DNA of 64,000 nucleotides from Vitellaria paradoxa. Its lineage: Eukaryota; Streptophyta; Magnoliopsida; Ericales; Sapotaceae. This document shows, piece after piece, positions 25,701 through 35,806 of the stretch. A program made the position numbers and the translations under genes. Under the pieces are notes generated by a model, which ran no database searches, had not been told where the DNA came from, and saw nothing but the letters and a program-made list of their open reading frames with translations. Positions within the stretch are counted from its first letter, which is position 1, and each line of letters starts with the position of its first letter. The stretch is from positions 8,438,879 to 8,502,878 of the forward strand of contig CM034242.1 of assembly GCA_019916065.1 (NCBI GenBank), written 5' to 3'.

Positions 25701-28700
25701 AGTGCTGATGTCATTTGTTGCACATGCGTTGGTGCTGGTGACCCTCGGTTGGCTAATTTTAGATTTCGCCAGGTTTGTTTGTGATTGTTTTGCTGTCATA
25801 AAGGAATGCCAAACTTTTCTGCTGTAGTTTACTCATTTTTTTACTACCATTATTGTAGGTCCTTATTGATGAATCTACTCAAGCAACTGAGCCCGAGTGT
25901 CTTATTCCCTTGGTTCTTGGAGTGAAGCAGGTATAATTGTTTACCGTCATTATATGCTACCTTTGCTGAAATAAGTTGTCATATGCTACGTCTCAATTAA
26001 TTTATCTGCTCCTTTTTCTGACAAGATTTCTTTATTAGGTTGTTCTTGTTGGTGACCATTGCCAGCTTGGTCCTGTAATAATGTGCAAAAAAGCAGCTCG
26101 TGCAGGGCTAGCCCAGTCTCTATTTGAGCGCCTTGTGCTACTTGGTGTCAAACCAATTAGGCTGCAGGTGATAGTTCTGCTCCAGCATTTGTGTTAATGT
26201 GTTTCTAAAAGTGAGAATTCTTTTTAGTTCGTCTTTTTTATGTCTGTGTATGGTGAGAAAATTATAAACTTCTTAGTTCGTCTGTTTTATGTCTGTCTAT
26301 GGTGTATGTATATTTTCTCATTGGGTGGCCGATGCATGACCTGGAAAGTTAACCTCTTTATCATGTAAACACATATATTTATATCTGTTGGATGAATTGT
26401 GTGGAGTTCCTTAGGCTTTTTCCTTTCTCAGTTTGCATATTGGAGGCAAGGTCCAATTCTCATGAAGTGATTTATAAATTTATGTTTGGCTTTTGTTATT
26501 GGTATAAGCATGTATAATAGCTGCCGCTTATGTTCCTTCATTGGATGCTGCTTATTTGTCTGTTTCTTTTCAATGCTGCTATGCGGTTAAACACCCTATG
26601 TTTTATTTACTCGTACTCATTTATTGAAAAGAAAAAATATATTTCTAATGCTTGTTGGTGCATATTTTCAGCTGATAATAGTGGCAAAATTGCTTTTTGT
26701 TTTGTTGAGTTGTCAAGATGTTTACTTTTCTTTCTTGTGGTTATTGATGTTTCTCAATATGATCTTCTAAGATTTTACAAGGCAATATACTTTTGAGGCA
26801 AGGGACTAGTTGTTGGCAATTATGGTTTATCCTGTGCTGTCTAAGTGTCATCGTACCTTGACTGGCTATCTGTTTCTGAACGTATGCTCTTACGACAAAA
26901 ATATGGCAACAATGGTGTCTCATTTCTTGTGCACTTGAATTCCAGGTTCAATACCGCATGCATCCAGCCCTTTCAGAATTCCCTTCTAATAGCTTTTACG
27001 AAGGTACACTTCAAAATGGGGTGACCATCAACGAAAGGCAATCATCAGGCATTGATTTTCCTTGGCCCGTGCCAAATCGTCCAATGTTCTTTTATGTTCA
27101 GGTAAAATGATTTTAGTTAAAATACTTGAATTACAATCTAATATCTTCAGGATCAACCATCTGCACCTGCTGCTATTACTCCAACCTGTATTTGATCATT
27201 TTTCCTTTAAAGTTTTGGACATATTGCCAATATTTGAAGCAAGGCTATTTATGACCTGCCTAGTTGTAAAAAGTTTTAAACCTTTTCAGCTATTTTCCTA
27301 AGCATTTATAGATTGTATGTGCATTTGCACGAGCCCCTTCTGATAAAAATTGTTTTTAGTTGGTTTGTGGACTTCAGGATCTGATCAGTTATGTTATGTA
27401 GAAACAAGTTTAGTACATCTTTGGTGAACTGCAACTGGGCTGGCTCTGCTATTTCTGTGCTTTACTCTCTATCAAAATTATATTTTGAACCTTCTCAGTT
27501 ATTTTTGTAGATGGGACAAGAGGAGATAAGTGCTAGTGGAACATCTTATCTAAACCGGACAGAGGCTGCAAACGTTGAAAAAATTGTGACTGCATTTTTG
27601 AGGAGCGGTGTGATTCCTAGTCAGGTTTGCCTATTGGTTTTGTTTACTACTTGTTTTCTGTTTCTGGGTTCATTATATGATGTTATAATATGGGTTTCAA
27701 TATTTTACAGATTGGGGTTATAACTCCATACGAAGGACAACGAGCGTATATTGTGAATTATATGTCAAGAAATGGTGCTCTCAGACAGCAACTTTACAAG
27801 GAAATTGAGGTAATATTTGCAAATGACTTACTGGATAGAGGAGCAATTAGATGCTGGAAAATGTTACTCTGGCAGAAAATAGAACTTGGAAATCCTACTA
27901 GAATGATGTGGTGGTGGCAATTTTGTAAATAAATTATGTCTTTATGGACTTTTTGTTTTGAAATGATAAGCTCACACTCGTACATATCTTTCTGGTGAAA
28001 TCTTTTGGTCATATTTCTGGTTGTATAGCGTAGCTATTGATGCCAGACTAAAAATGCTGTCCATATATTTTTGTAGCTGGTAAAAAAGTTAAAACATTTG
28101 ATGTTTTATTTCTACAGGTTGCGAGTGTAGATTCATTCCAAGGGAGGGAGAAAGACTACATTATTTTGTCTTGTGTAAGAAGTAATGAACATCAGGTTGG
28201 TTGATAAATCTTTTGGACTTTGTCTCTTAGTTTGGGATCCCTTTTAAGTAGGCTTCCTGCTGACAATACTGGGGTGTTAAGTATGCCATTATCCTATATC
28301 CTGTTGGCGAGTTGATAAGGGCTTAGGTGTAAATCTTTTTATCATGTCCTATTTTAATATGCTGGTGAAAATTTTGTGCATGTTTAGTAATAAGTTCTCT
28401 CTCTTAGACTTAAAGTCAAACATATAATTATGTTGATTTTCAGTTTTAAATGGTCGCCATTTTGTGTGTTATTAAATGTGGTTGGTAAAAGATTCACATA
28501 AATTTTCACATTAAGCACTTATCAAAAAACACTGACCTTTTTCTCCACGATTAGCTTACGTTTTCAGCTTGATTATATTCTCCCATATACCTAGTTTTGG
28601 ATTAGTTATTTTGTTTGTCAGTATTTGAATGATGATTGGTTCTATGCTTAAAAGCTTTTATTTACCTTATTTTGTCATATATGATAAGAAGCTTATGATT

Positions 28701-31700
28701 GAAGGGTGTCTTTTTTTACCCAGGGCATTGGATTTCTTAATGATCCACGGAGGCTTAATGTTGCTCTTACTCGTGCAAGATATGGAATTGTCATACTGGG
28801 AAACCCTAAAGTTCTAAGCAAACAACCATTGTGGAATGGTTTATTGACACACTACAAGGTATGGATTAACATCAATTAGGACGTACATAAGTCTTCTTGG
28901 CTTGAGCTGCATTGTCAATTTCATTTTTGAAGTTGATTCTGGCATGCTGATATTGGTGTTGGGTGTTCTGCACAAATGGTGTTTTGGGTACTTATGCTGG
29001 GGCCTAGTTCACCTATCAACGCATACTGCCCATGGACCTTCCTGCTTTAGGAGGCCAAAACTAGATTAAGTTGTGTTTGAGTTAGTTTTCTGGTATCAGA
29101 ATTATATACCACTTTAAGTGGCTCTCTCTCTCTCTCATTTTTTTTTTTGGTGACTACCATCCTTAAAGCAGCACCACATTGGACCCACTCCTAGAGAGTA
29201 AACTACCTTTTGTGGATGTCAATTGGTGATTCTGTATTCCTCTTATATTTCTTGTAATTCTGTCTCCTTAGGAGCACGAGTGCTTAGTGGAAGGGCCTTT
29301 GAATAACTTAAAGCAGAGTATGGTTCAGTTTCAAAAGCCAAAAAAGGTATGGGTATTGAATGGATTAGTAATGTTAATTGAGTCACTTGTAAATATTGTT
29401 TTCAATATACAACCATAAATCTTGTCGAAGACATGATTAATATTTTATTGTGGATTGTTTGATGCAGATTTATAATGACCGAAGATTTTTCTTTGGGGGT
29501 GGACCTGGAATCGTACCTGATACTTTTGGGACTGTTTCCTCGTCAAGTCCAAATTCTGATAGGAGAAATGGCCGTGCTAGGGGTATGTTTTATTTTAATG
29601 ACAGTTCTTTGTCAAATTTATAAAATTGGATGCAGGTATTTCCCTAGCCAAGGACTTTTGCTAAATTGCCAATATTTGTTTGTTTATTTTAATAGTCAAA
29701 ATAATTAATTTTTAAAACAGCATCAAGGGGATGCTGTCCAATACAACAGGACCCAAAAAAAGGCTACAACTAAACTTCCATGTGATGAACAAAAGACAAA
29801 AGAGAAATACTACAGATTTTCTCTCATCTTCATTCAAGCTTCCTCTTTATCGTGTGATTTTAGCAAAACATATTAATGAGATACTATTTTTTTTAAACAG
29901 GTTCTTATATGCCTTCTGGCCAACCCAACGGTAGCCATAAGCCTGGATTACATCCTTCTGGTTATCCGATGCCTCGGGTTCCTCTTCCCCCATATAATGG
30001 TGCAACCCCTTCACAGCCATATGCTATCCCTGCACGTGGAGCTGTTCATGGACCTGTTGGAGCTGTTCCTCAGGTTCCTCAGCCTGGAAGTCGGGGCTTT
30101 GGGGCTGGGCGTGGCAGTGCTGGTGCTCCTATTGGTAGTCATCTTCCACACCAGCAGAACTCCCAGCAACCTATTGGAAGTCTTGGTGGATCCACTTTCA
30201 ACTTTCCTCCCCTGGAGAATCCAAATAGCCAGCCAACTGTTGGAGGACCATTATCGCAGCCTGGATTTGTATCTAATGTTTGTACTGATTAATTGTTGTT
30301 GTGGTTTTCCTATTCCTGTTTTCCTTCAATGGTTGGGATAATGGGTTTGTTTTTGTCCATACAACAGCTGACAGTTCAAGGACCAACCCAAACATTTCGG
30401 GATGGGTTCTCTATGGGGGGCATGTCTCAGGTATTTGATTCTGTAAATGCCAACATTATTTCTGGGATTGCTTATGCTTGCTTTTTTAAGTGCTTGTTTT
30501 TAAATCATGAATAGGAATTCCTAGGTGATGATTTCAAAAGCCAAGGATCGCATGTTCCATATAATGTTGCTGACTTTTCCACACAGGTAAAAAGGCATGG
30601 TAATTTTTGCATCAATATGAATTCAACCAATAGCTACGTGTCATATTAATTGCATAAATATTGGATCTGGATGAACCTGGTTGTTGGAATTGCAGGGCTA
30701 TTTTTATTCTTTAATTTGTTCTTTTCCACTGATGAGAGAACTTTCCACTTGACTCACTATGCAAGTGTACATTTGTTCATTGATTGGAGAGTCCTAACAG
30801 CATCGGATGTTGACATTTTACTGCCTTGTCACACAGGCTTCTCAAAGTGGATATGCTATTGATTATGTTGCACAGGGAGCGCAAGCTGGGTTTCCTGGAA
30901 GCTTTCTAAACCAGAATTCTCAGGCTGGATATTCTCACTTTGGTACAGGAAGTGATTTCATGTCTCAGGTTTGTCCATTTATTTGTTTGTTTACTTTGAT
31001 ATTTTTTGGGTTCTTGATTTTACGTCGTCTTTTATTTTTATTTTTTGGGAGGGGTTGGGGTGGGGATGAGCTTTACGAGATCTGGTTAAAATTTGGAAAA
31101 GAAATCAAAGGTAATATAAACATCAAGGTGGGAATATTTGTAATGATACTTTAAGGGCTCACGAACCCTGCTTATATTCTTTTTTATTTTTCTTTCCTGC
31201 TTGGTTGTTTATTTTGTTCTTATAAATTGTAGCAGGATTACATGGCCCATGGACCTCAGGGTCTGTTTACACAGGTTGGATTCAGTGATCCATCCCAGGA
31301 TGATGCTTCGCAAAACCACTATGGTGTGGCCAATGCGAACCCTCTCCACTCTCAGGTTTTCATCCTTCTATTGGATTCATTATGAGTGCGTTTGGAGCTC
31401 AAAGAAATATAAAAGATCTCTATGTATCTTTACAATTCTCTACAAAACTTTTTCACATCAAACTACGTAAATCTCTATAAATTTATATAAATCTGTATAA
31501 ATCTCTATATCTCTATAATTCCCAACAAATTTCAAAAAGTTTTAACACAAAAAGTCAAAAAAGTCTGCCAGAATTCATTCGAACGGACCAAAATATGTTC
31601 TAATGGTACTGTTCATCTTTATATTTTGTGGTTTGTTGATTATATTCCAAACGCCAAAAAATAATTTAAACCGCATTTTATCTTATCTTTTGTAACTCTA

Positions 31701-32010
31701 AACGGCCTCTATGTAGATAAATTATCAAAATGACCTTACATGGGAGGCTTGATTTTTAGGTCCTCAACAATTTCCTACCATGCTTTATGATCATTTTTTT
31801 CTGGATCATACTCTTGTTTTGATTTGTTGGCAACGTTCTCCGATCGGATTTAAGAGTAGGACTTCTGCCTATTTTCAGGGTTTGATGAATCCTCTTTACT
31901 CTCAGCCCTTTGCACGCTACAACACACAGCCAATAAACTTGCAAGCTACACAGCAGCAGCCCCAGCAGGGACAGAGCTCCCAAAATCAGAAACTTCACTA
32001 CAATAGTTGA
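10795..32010 (+). CDS. UPF1: UPF1 RNA helicase, nonsense-mediated mRNA decay (29 exons, 1271 aa)
   Basis: UPF1 is the ATP-dependent 5'-3' RNA/DNA helicase (SF1) that drives nonsense-mediated decay in the cytoplasm with UPF2, UPF3 and SMG kinases/phosphatases. All 29 coding exons join with consistent phase and GT..AG borders, total 3816 nt including TGA at 32008-32010. Order: Gly-rich N-terminus, Cys/His zinc domain, 1B/stalk, two RecA domains with all SF1 motifs, and an SQ/TQ-rich tail. The length is close to that of plant UPF1 proteins (about 1250). No stop or frameshift was seen, so the gene looks intact. Exon coordinates are given in the five domain entries that follow. Introns 1 (6.3 kb), 4 (1.8 kb) and 9 (1.6 kb) are the largest; introns 1 and 4 hold LINE remnants. 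It is convergent with the methyltransferase gene at 35.8 kb. Confidence 0.96.
13351..13490. repeat. GA/GGGG-rich low-complexity tract in UPF1 intron 1
   Basis: Four GAGAGAGA blocks spaced by G-rich segments over about 140 bp. This is a compound microsatellite; the frame seen through it is only Gly/Glu/Arg low complexity and is not a gene. Confidence 0.8.
13600..14660. repeat. interleaved AT-rich direct repeats in UPF1 intron 1
   Basis: The phrase TTGAATTTTTTTAATGGTCA and its continuation recur at about 13961, 14083, 14236 and 14394, each followed by a copy of AAAATGTGATTACAAAT. A second phrase (AATCAAACTTTTTAAAAAAT and what follows, to TTAGTAATTRTTATT) occurs at about 13853 and 14131. CACATTCATAAAAATG closes three of the copies. 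This is a tandem/segmental duplication of roughly 120-160 bp units, probably from an AT-rich MITE. Confidence 0.75.
15890..17200 (-). mobile_element. L1-type LINE remnant in UPF1 intron 1
   Basis: Antisense to UPF1. Reading right to left: the C-terminal part of reverse transcriptase (minus-strand text of about 16800-16880 reads like [11 protein letters not shown]), then [13 protein letters not shown] at about 16600, and a zf-RVT segment at 16346-15987 ([35 protein letters not shown]). Frames are interrupted, so it is dead. The 5' part of the element is missing. Confidence 0.85.
18277..21862 (+). other. UPF1: UPF1 exons 4-9: stalk and 1B region
   Basis: Exons 18277-18327, 20093-20185, 20381-20476, 20694-20744, 20834-20952, 21754-21862 (residues 318-490). 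It carries [18 protein letters not shown], the RYSGD and [10 protein letters not shown] segments, [18 protein letters not shown] and the [11 protein letters not shown] segment before domain 1A. In the family this region forms the 1B channel that contacts RNA. Exon 8 ends in phase 2 (AGC-GG) and exon 9 supplies the last base before the Tyr codon. Confidence 0.92.
18440..19960 (-). mobile_element. second L1-type LINE remnant, in UPF1 intron 4
   Basis: Antisense to UPF1 and ordered like an L1 3' half: RT C-terminus at 19814-19500 ([19 protein letters not shown], [20 protein letters not shown]), a connector at 19221-18988 ([13 protein letters not shown]), and the end of the zf-RVT region at 18844-18590 ([15 protein letters not shown]). 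A T-run at about 18428-18446 is the poly(A) tail of the minus-strand copy. Interrupted frames show decay. It differs from the intron 1 copy, so it is a separate insertion. Confidence 0.86.
22262..22333. repeat. GA-rich microsatellite in UPF1 intron 9
   Basis: Imperfect GATAGAGAGAG / GGGAGGGAGGGGG tract. Purine-only over about 70 bp. No function inferred. Confidence 0.8.
23492..26167 (+). other. UPF1: UPF1 exons 10-16: RecA-like domain 1A
   Basis: Exons 23492-23614, 23691-23762, 24393-24464, 24565-24631, 25630-25772, 25859-25930, 26039-26167 (residues 491-716). Motif I is GPPGTGKT at 507-514 with the ATP-binding Lys513. Motif Ia is [10 protein letters not shown]. Motif II is DESTQATE at 653-660, the DE..Q Walker B of SF1 helicases. 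Motif III is GDHCQLGP at 678-685. All catalytic residues are present. Confidence 0.95.
26946..29346 (+). other. UPF1: UPF1 exons 17-22: RecA-like domain 2A
   Basis: Exons 26946-27101, 27511-27624, 27711-27809, 28118-28195, 28724-28858, 29272-29346 (residues 717-935). Motif IV is VQYRMHP at 717-723. Motif V is [19 protein letters not shown] from 843. Motif VI is [11 protein letters not shown] from 876, with the arginine finger. [10 protein letters not shown] lies between IV and V. The domain is complete and runs into a Lys-rich linker (FQKPKK). Confidence 0.95.
29468..32010 (+). other. UPF1: UPF1 exons 23-29: low-complexity C-terminus with SQ/TQ sites
   Basis: Exons 29468-29582, 29901-30277, 30368-30430, 30515-30586, 30837-30968, 31236-31355, 31879-32010 (residues 936-1271). 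The tail is rich in Pro, Gly, Gln and Ser and holds more than ten SQ or TQ dipeptides (for example [34 protein letters not shown]). In the family these are phosphorylated by SMG1-type PI3K-like kinases and recruit decay factors. Many exons here end exactly in CAG before GT, so exon borders fall on Gln codons. Exon 28 has tandem acceptors AGCAG. Confidence 0.92.
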
Positions 32011-32734
32011 GTGCTCTCATGAGGCATTATTTCCATTGATGGGTTAAAAGTTCTTTGCATCCAGCAACTTGATTTTGTGCCGAAGGGTTTGCCAACAAGT
32101 GAGTGACCTACATGATTGGGAATCAGAAAGTTTCGAGTTGGGCAAGAAAGAAGGCTATGGGTCTCCGAACAGATTTAAGGCTGAGAAAGAAAATGATAAG
32201 CCCATTTATCTTCTTGAAGTTTTCTGTTGTTTGGAAGAAGGTAAAAGAAAAAAAAAATAAATAAATCAGATTTGTGGGAAGAAAGTTACGTGGCTTGATT
32301 TTGTTGGATGGGTTCGTTTATTAGGAAGCTGAGGCAAGTTGCTTCTACTTGTATGGGAAATCCCATTTATCTACATACAGGAGCTATCGCTGTAATTTAC
32401 GTACAGCAAGCTAGGGAAAAGATCCAGCCTTGGACCCTTTTAGCAGCTCTTCCTGACTTGTAGTTCTTCATATCATTAGATCGGACGATGACGACATGGT
32501 AATCGGTTCAAGCGATGCAGCAACTCCAGAGTTAGGTAATATAGAGATGTGTGATGGTGGTGCTAAAATGAACTCTTGGGCTTTGAAGTTGTTTGTTTTG
32601 GGTACATTTGTTTTGTTTGGGAGCCCAAATCATTACATTACATATGTGGGTTTAATATTAATAGAAAATGCTATTGAAATTATATTGTTTTTTGGGATTT
32701 TTGGAAGCCGGTCACTATTTATGTACTTATAATG
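32011..32734 (+). other. UPF1 3' untranslated region (approximate)
   Basis: Begins after the UPF1 stop. It contains an AATAAATAAAT at about 32259 that could serve as a polyadenylation signal, and further AT-rich sequence up to the repeat block. The true 3' end is not visible in the sequence alone. Confidence 0.45.
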
Positions 32735-33030
32735 ATTTAAGTCATACTCAAAAAACTTACTTGTGAATAAATCACACTTGCAACAAAAAGACAAAAAAGG
32801 ACATTACGCGTTTTTCACTGCATTTTAAAACTGTCAGTTTTATCCGAAAATAGTGTACACTTTATTCATAACTTCCGTGACTTTCCATCTTCTCTATAAA
32901 GCAAGTAAAATTGATTTTTTAAAACAAAATCAAAACTGTTTGAGAAAAATTTAATTCCGCTACTTTCCATCTTCTTTACAAAATAAGCAAAACTGATTTT
33001 TGAAAACAAAATCAAAATTATTTAGAAAAA

Positions 33031-33230
33031 TAGTACTACATAATAAAACAATACTGCATAAAAAAACAGTATCACATAATAAAATATTATCGCATAAAAA
33101 CAGTACCGCGTAAAAAACAGTACCGCATAAAAAAACAGTACCGCATAAAAAATAGTACCGCATAATAAAATAGTACCGCACAATAAACAGTATCGCATAA
33201 TAAAACAGTATCTCATTAAAACAGCACCAT
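33031..33230. repeat. 15-18 bp tandem array of the core CAGTACCGCA
   Basis: About eleven copies of CAGTACCGCA or close variants (CAGTATCGCA, TAGTACCGCA) at starts near 33031, 33067, 33085, 33101, 33118, 33136, 33153, 33171, 33188, 33205 and 33221, separated by TAAAAAA or TAATAAAA. All lie in one orientation. Confidence 0.88.
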
Positions 33231-33290
33231 TCTTTGCATGATATAGTCATGCGATACTGTTTTTGAACGAGCATGTATCCTAAAAAAAAC

Positions 33291-34034
33291 AGTACCGCAG
33301 ACATGTGGTACTGTCATACATGCGGTACTGTCGGTCATTCGTTTGATATGTGAACTATTTTTGTGTTTACATGTGATATTTGCATGATAGAGTTATGCGG
33401 TACTATTTTTGAACGAGCATGCATCCTAAAAAAAACAGTACCGCAGACATGCGGTACTGTCACACATGCGGTACTGTCGGTCATTCGTTTGATATGTGAA
33501 CTATTTTTGTATTTACATGTGATGTTTGCATGATAGAGTCATGCGGTACTATTTTTGAACGAGCATGCATCCTAAAAAAACAGTACCGCAGACATGTGGT
33601 ACTGTCACACATGCGGTACTGTCGGTTATTCGTTTGATATGTGAACTATTTTTGTGTTTACATATGATGTTTGCATGATAGAGTCATGCGGTACTATTTT
33701 TGAACGAGCATGCATCCTAAAAAAAATAGTACCACAGACATGTGGTACTATCACACATGCGGTACTGTCGGTCATTCGTTTGATATGTGAACTATTTTTG
33801 TGTTTACATGTGATGTTTGCATAATGGAGTCATGCGGTATTGTTTTTGAACGAGCATGCATCCTAAAAAAAACAGTATCGCAGACATGTGGTACTGTCAC
33901 ACATGCGGTACTGTCGGTTATTCGTTTGATATGTGAACTATGTTTGTGTTTAAATGTGATGTTTACATGATAGAGTCATGTGGTACTGTTTTTGAACGAG
34001 CATGCATCCTAAAAAAAACAGTACCGCAGTCATG
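33291..34034. repeat. 146-bp tandem array with inverted CAGTACCGCA cores
   Basis: The word AGTACCGCAG (or a one-base variant) starts at 33291, 33437, 33582, 33728, 33874 and 34020: a period of 145-146 bp over five full units. Each unit holds the core as CAGTACCGCA, then after GACA its reverse complement TGCGGTACTG, then two further copies near ACATGCGGTACTG and CATGCGGTACTA, plus shared words ATTCGTTTGATATGTGAAC and GAACGAGCATGCATCC. The first inverted pair can form a 10-bp stem with a 4-base loop. Confidence 0.92.
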
Positions 34035-34851
34035 TGTTTAAATACGTAATCTAGATCTGTATATATTCATTCGACCGACGTTAATCTCACAGCACAAACT
34101 CGCGTAATCCGTGTGTATTCCTTCGTATATAATCCTTTAACAGATTTTTATCTCACTATATCTTCACGCGATTTATAAGGAATGAAACAAAAACAGAAAA
34201 CGTGATTCTCGATTCCATAATTTCGGCAACTTCATCTCAGTTAATTATAGAAAAAGGGCATGTAAGTCATATTATAAATTATATTTAAAACAAACTCGTG
34301 AGATCCACTCAAAAGTATGACTTAAATACAAAACTTTTCACATTAATGTGACTTAAAAGCAATACTTTTTTTTGAGTGTGACTAATAACTTTAAAAGATT
34401 ATCAAATATGACTTGGATACAATTTTCCGTTGTTCTTTTTTGTTTACTTTGCATTCTCATGCTATGGTCATTAAAAAATAAAAATGGTGACTTTTTAATG
34501 TGACTCAAATATTTTAATACTCAACGACGACTTTTACTGTGATTTAAGTACTTTAATACTCATCATGTACATACGAGATGAGATGGGGTTAGGGTCAGGT
34601 TGAGAGCTTGTCTTCGGCATATGCTTGATAAGCATGTGTGTATATACATATAAATATAGTTTTAGAACATTTAACATTACATTTCATAATATAAAGTACT
34701 TATATTAATTCCAACATTTATGGGGCTATGGATGAGTTAATGGAACGACTATAGTGCAGTAATTTTGTAATTTGATCTCCTCATAATTGCGTGGAATCTA
34801 ACACAAAACAGATTCTCTCTCTCTATATATATATTTATATATAATATATAT

Positions 34852-35756
34852 TGTTGGGCAAAATAATACTAAACTGTACTTGTGCCGAACAAGTGTAGTC
34901 TGGCGCCACGTGGCCCGGTGCCGAGCATACTCGTGTGAGCCACGTAGTCATTTGCCGAACATGTTCCGTTGTGACACGTGGCGTCCTGCCGAACAACTGA
35001 TTAATGGCACGAGAGTTTCACGTGAGTGTTATACGTGAACACATGATTCAGAGTTAGTGTTCCAAAGAGTACCCTGGACCTCAGCATCAATGAACAGTGT
35101 ATTGCCACGTGGCTATAGCCGAGGATCTTGGTAGCTAGTTTGCTCGGCCTATCCATTGGCGGCTAGTAAATGTTGAATCTGGGACCCACAGCCTTTAAAG
35201 AGGAATCGTGACCATTAATGCACTATAGTTAAGATTGAACTGGGTATTTGTCTCTGAGGAAGTAATTAAATCGGTCTATCTCGTCACGAGTTGTTGGCTG
35301 ATGTGACAGGAAGACAGTCTGACCCTGAAATTCTGGTTGTAATGCCGTATTAAGTCGCCAGAAGAATTAAATGAGAGGCATGGTGTATTAAATGAGGGGT
35401 TTGAAGCATTAAATGAAGGGGAAGAGTATTTAAAGCAAGGATGGAAAAGAGGAACACGGCAGTGTGCGTAACGTCAAGTCGCATGTATGCTTTAATCATT
35501 ACTCGGATTGCTATAAATAGGATATTCTACTCAACCACAGAGGTAAGCTGACTATTGTCAACTTAAGCTTTTACTCATTTGTTCCCAAAAAGTTTCCTTT
35601 TTTAAGCGACTTGCTGACTTAACCATCGGAGGGTTTTCCGGCCAGAGACCTCCTCTCCGGCCGTCACCTTTCTTTCTGTCTTTGTTCGGCAGGTCGGCGA
35701 TTGCATTTTCGGTTGGCGTGGTCAGCAGTTCCGACGATAATTTTTGCTGCCAAACA
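34852..35756 (+). mobile_element. solo LTR (905 bp), G-box rich
   Basis: Starts TGTTGGGCA and ends TGCCAAACA (imperfect inverted ends with TG..CA) and is flanked by a 5-bp direct repeat TATAT (34847-34851 and 35757-35761). The duplication lies in a TA-rich tract, so it is weaker evidence than for the 6.7-kb copy. A TATA box (GCTATAAATAGG) lies at about 35511, followed by a leader with CATCGGAGGG as in Ty3/gypsy-type LTRs. CACGTG occurs four times. It ends 50 bp from the stop codon of the methyltransferase gene. Confidence 0.82.
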
Positions 35757-35806
35757 TATATATAACTAATACCAAATAACTAGGGCGGTAAATGTAAATC
35801 CACCTG

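Larger units (their letters stand above)
32735..34327. mobile_element. candidate non-autonomous DNA element enclosing the CAGTACCGCA arrays
   Basis: Bounded by a perfect 14-bp inverted repeat, ATTTAAGTCATACT at 32735-32748 and AGTATGACTTAAAT at 34314-34327. Degenerate TGACTTAA words continue to the right (to about 34420). There is no coding sequence; a frame through the array translates to a Phe/Tyr/Cys-rich repeat and is not a gene. No target duplication was found, so calling this a transposon is an inference. Confidence 0.45.

Noticed and set aside
29720..29900. Alternative UPF1 exon after AAACAG at about 29720
   Set aside because: An acceptor-like site exists, but the sequence that follows does not encode UPF1-like tail and the acceptor at 29900 joins exon 23 exactly in phase to SYMPSG.
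33022..33304. Open frames through the CAGTACCGCA array (Cys/Tyr/Phe-rich repeat protein)
   Set aside because: The frame exists only because the repeat unit lacks stops; no start context, no domain and repeat-driven composition.
33291..34034. CRISPR-like array
   Set aside because: Nuclear plant DNA, whole 146-bp units are conserved with no variable spacers, and there are no cas genes.
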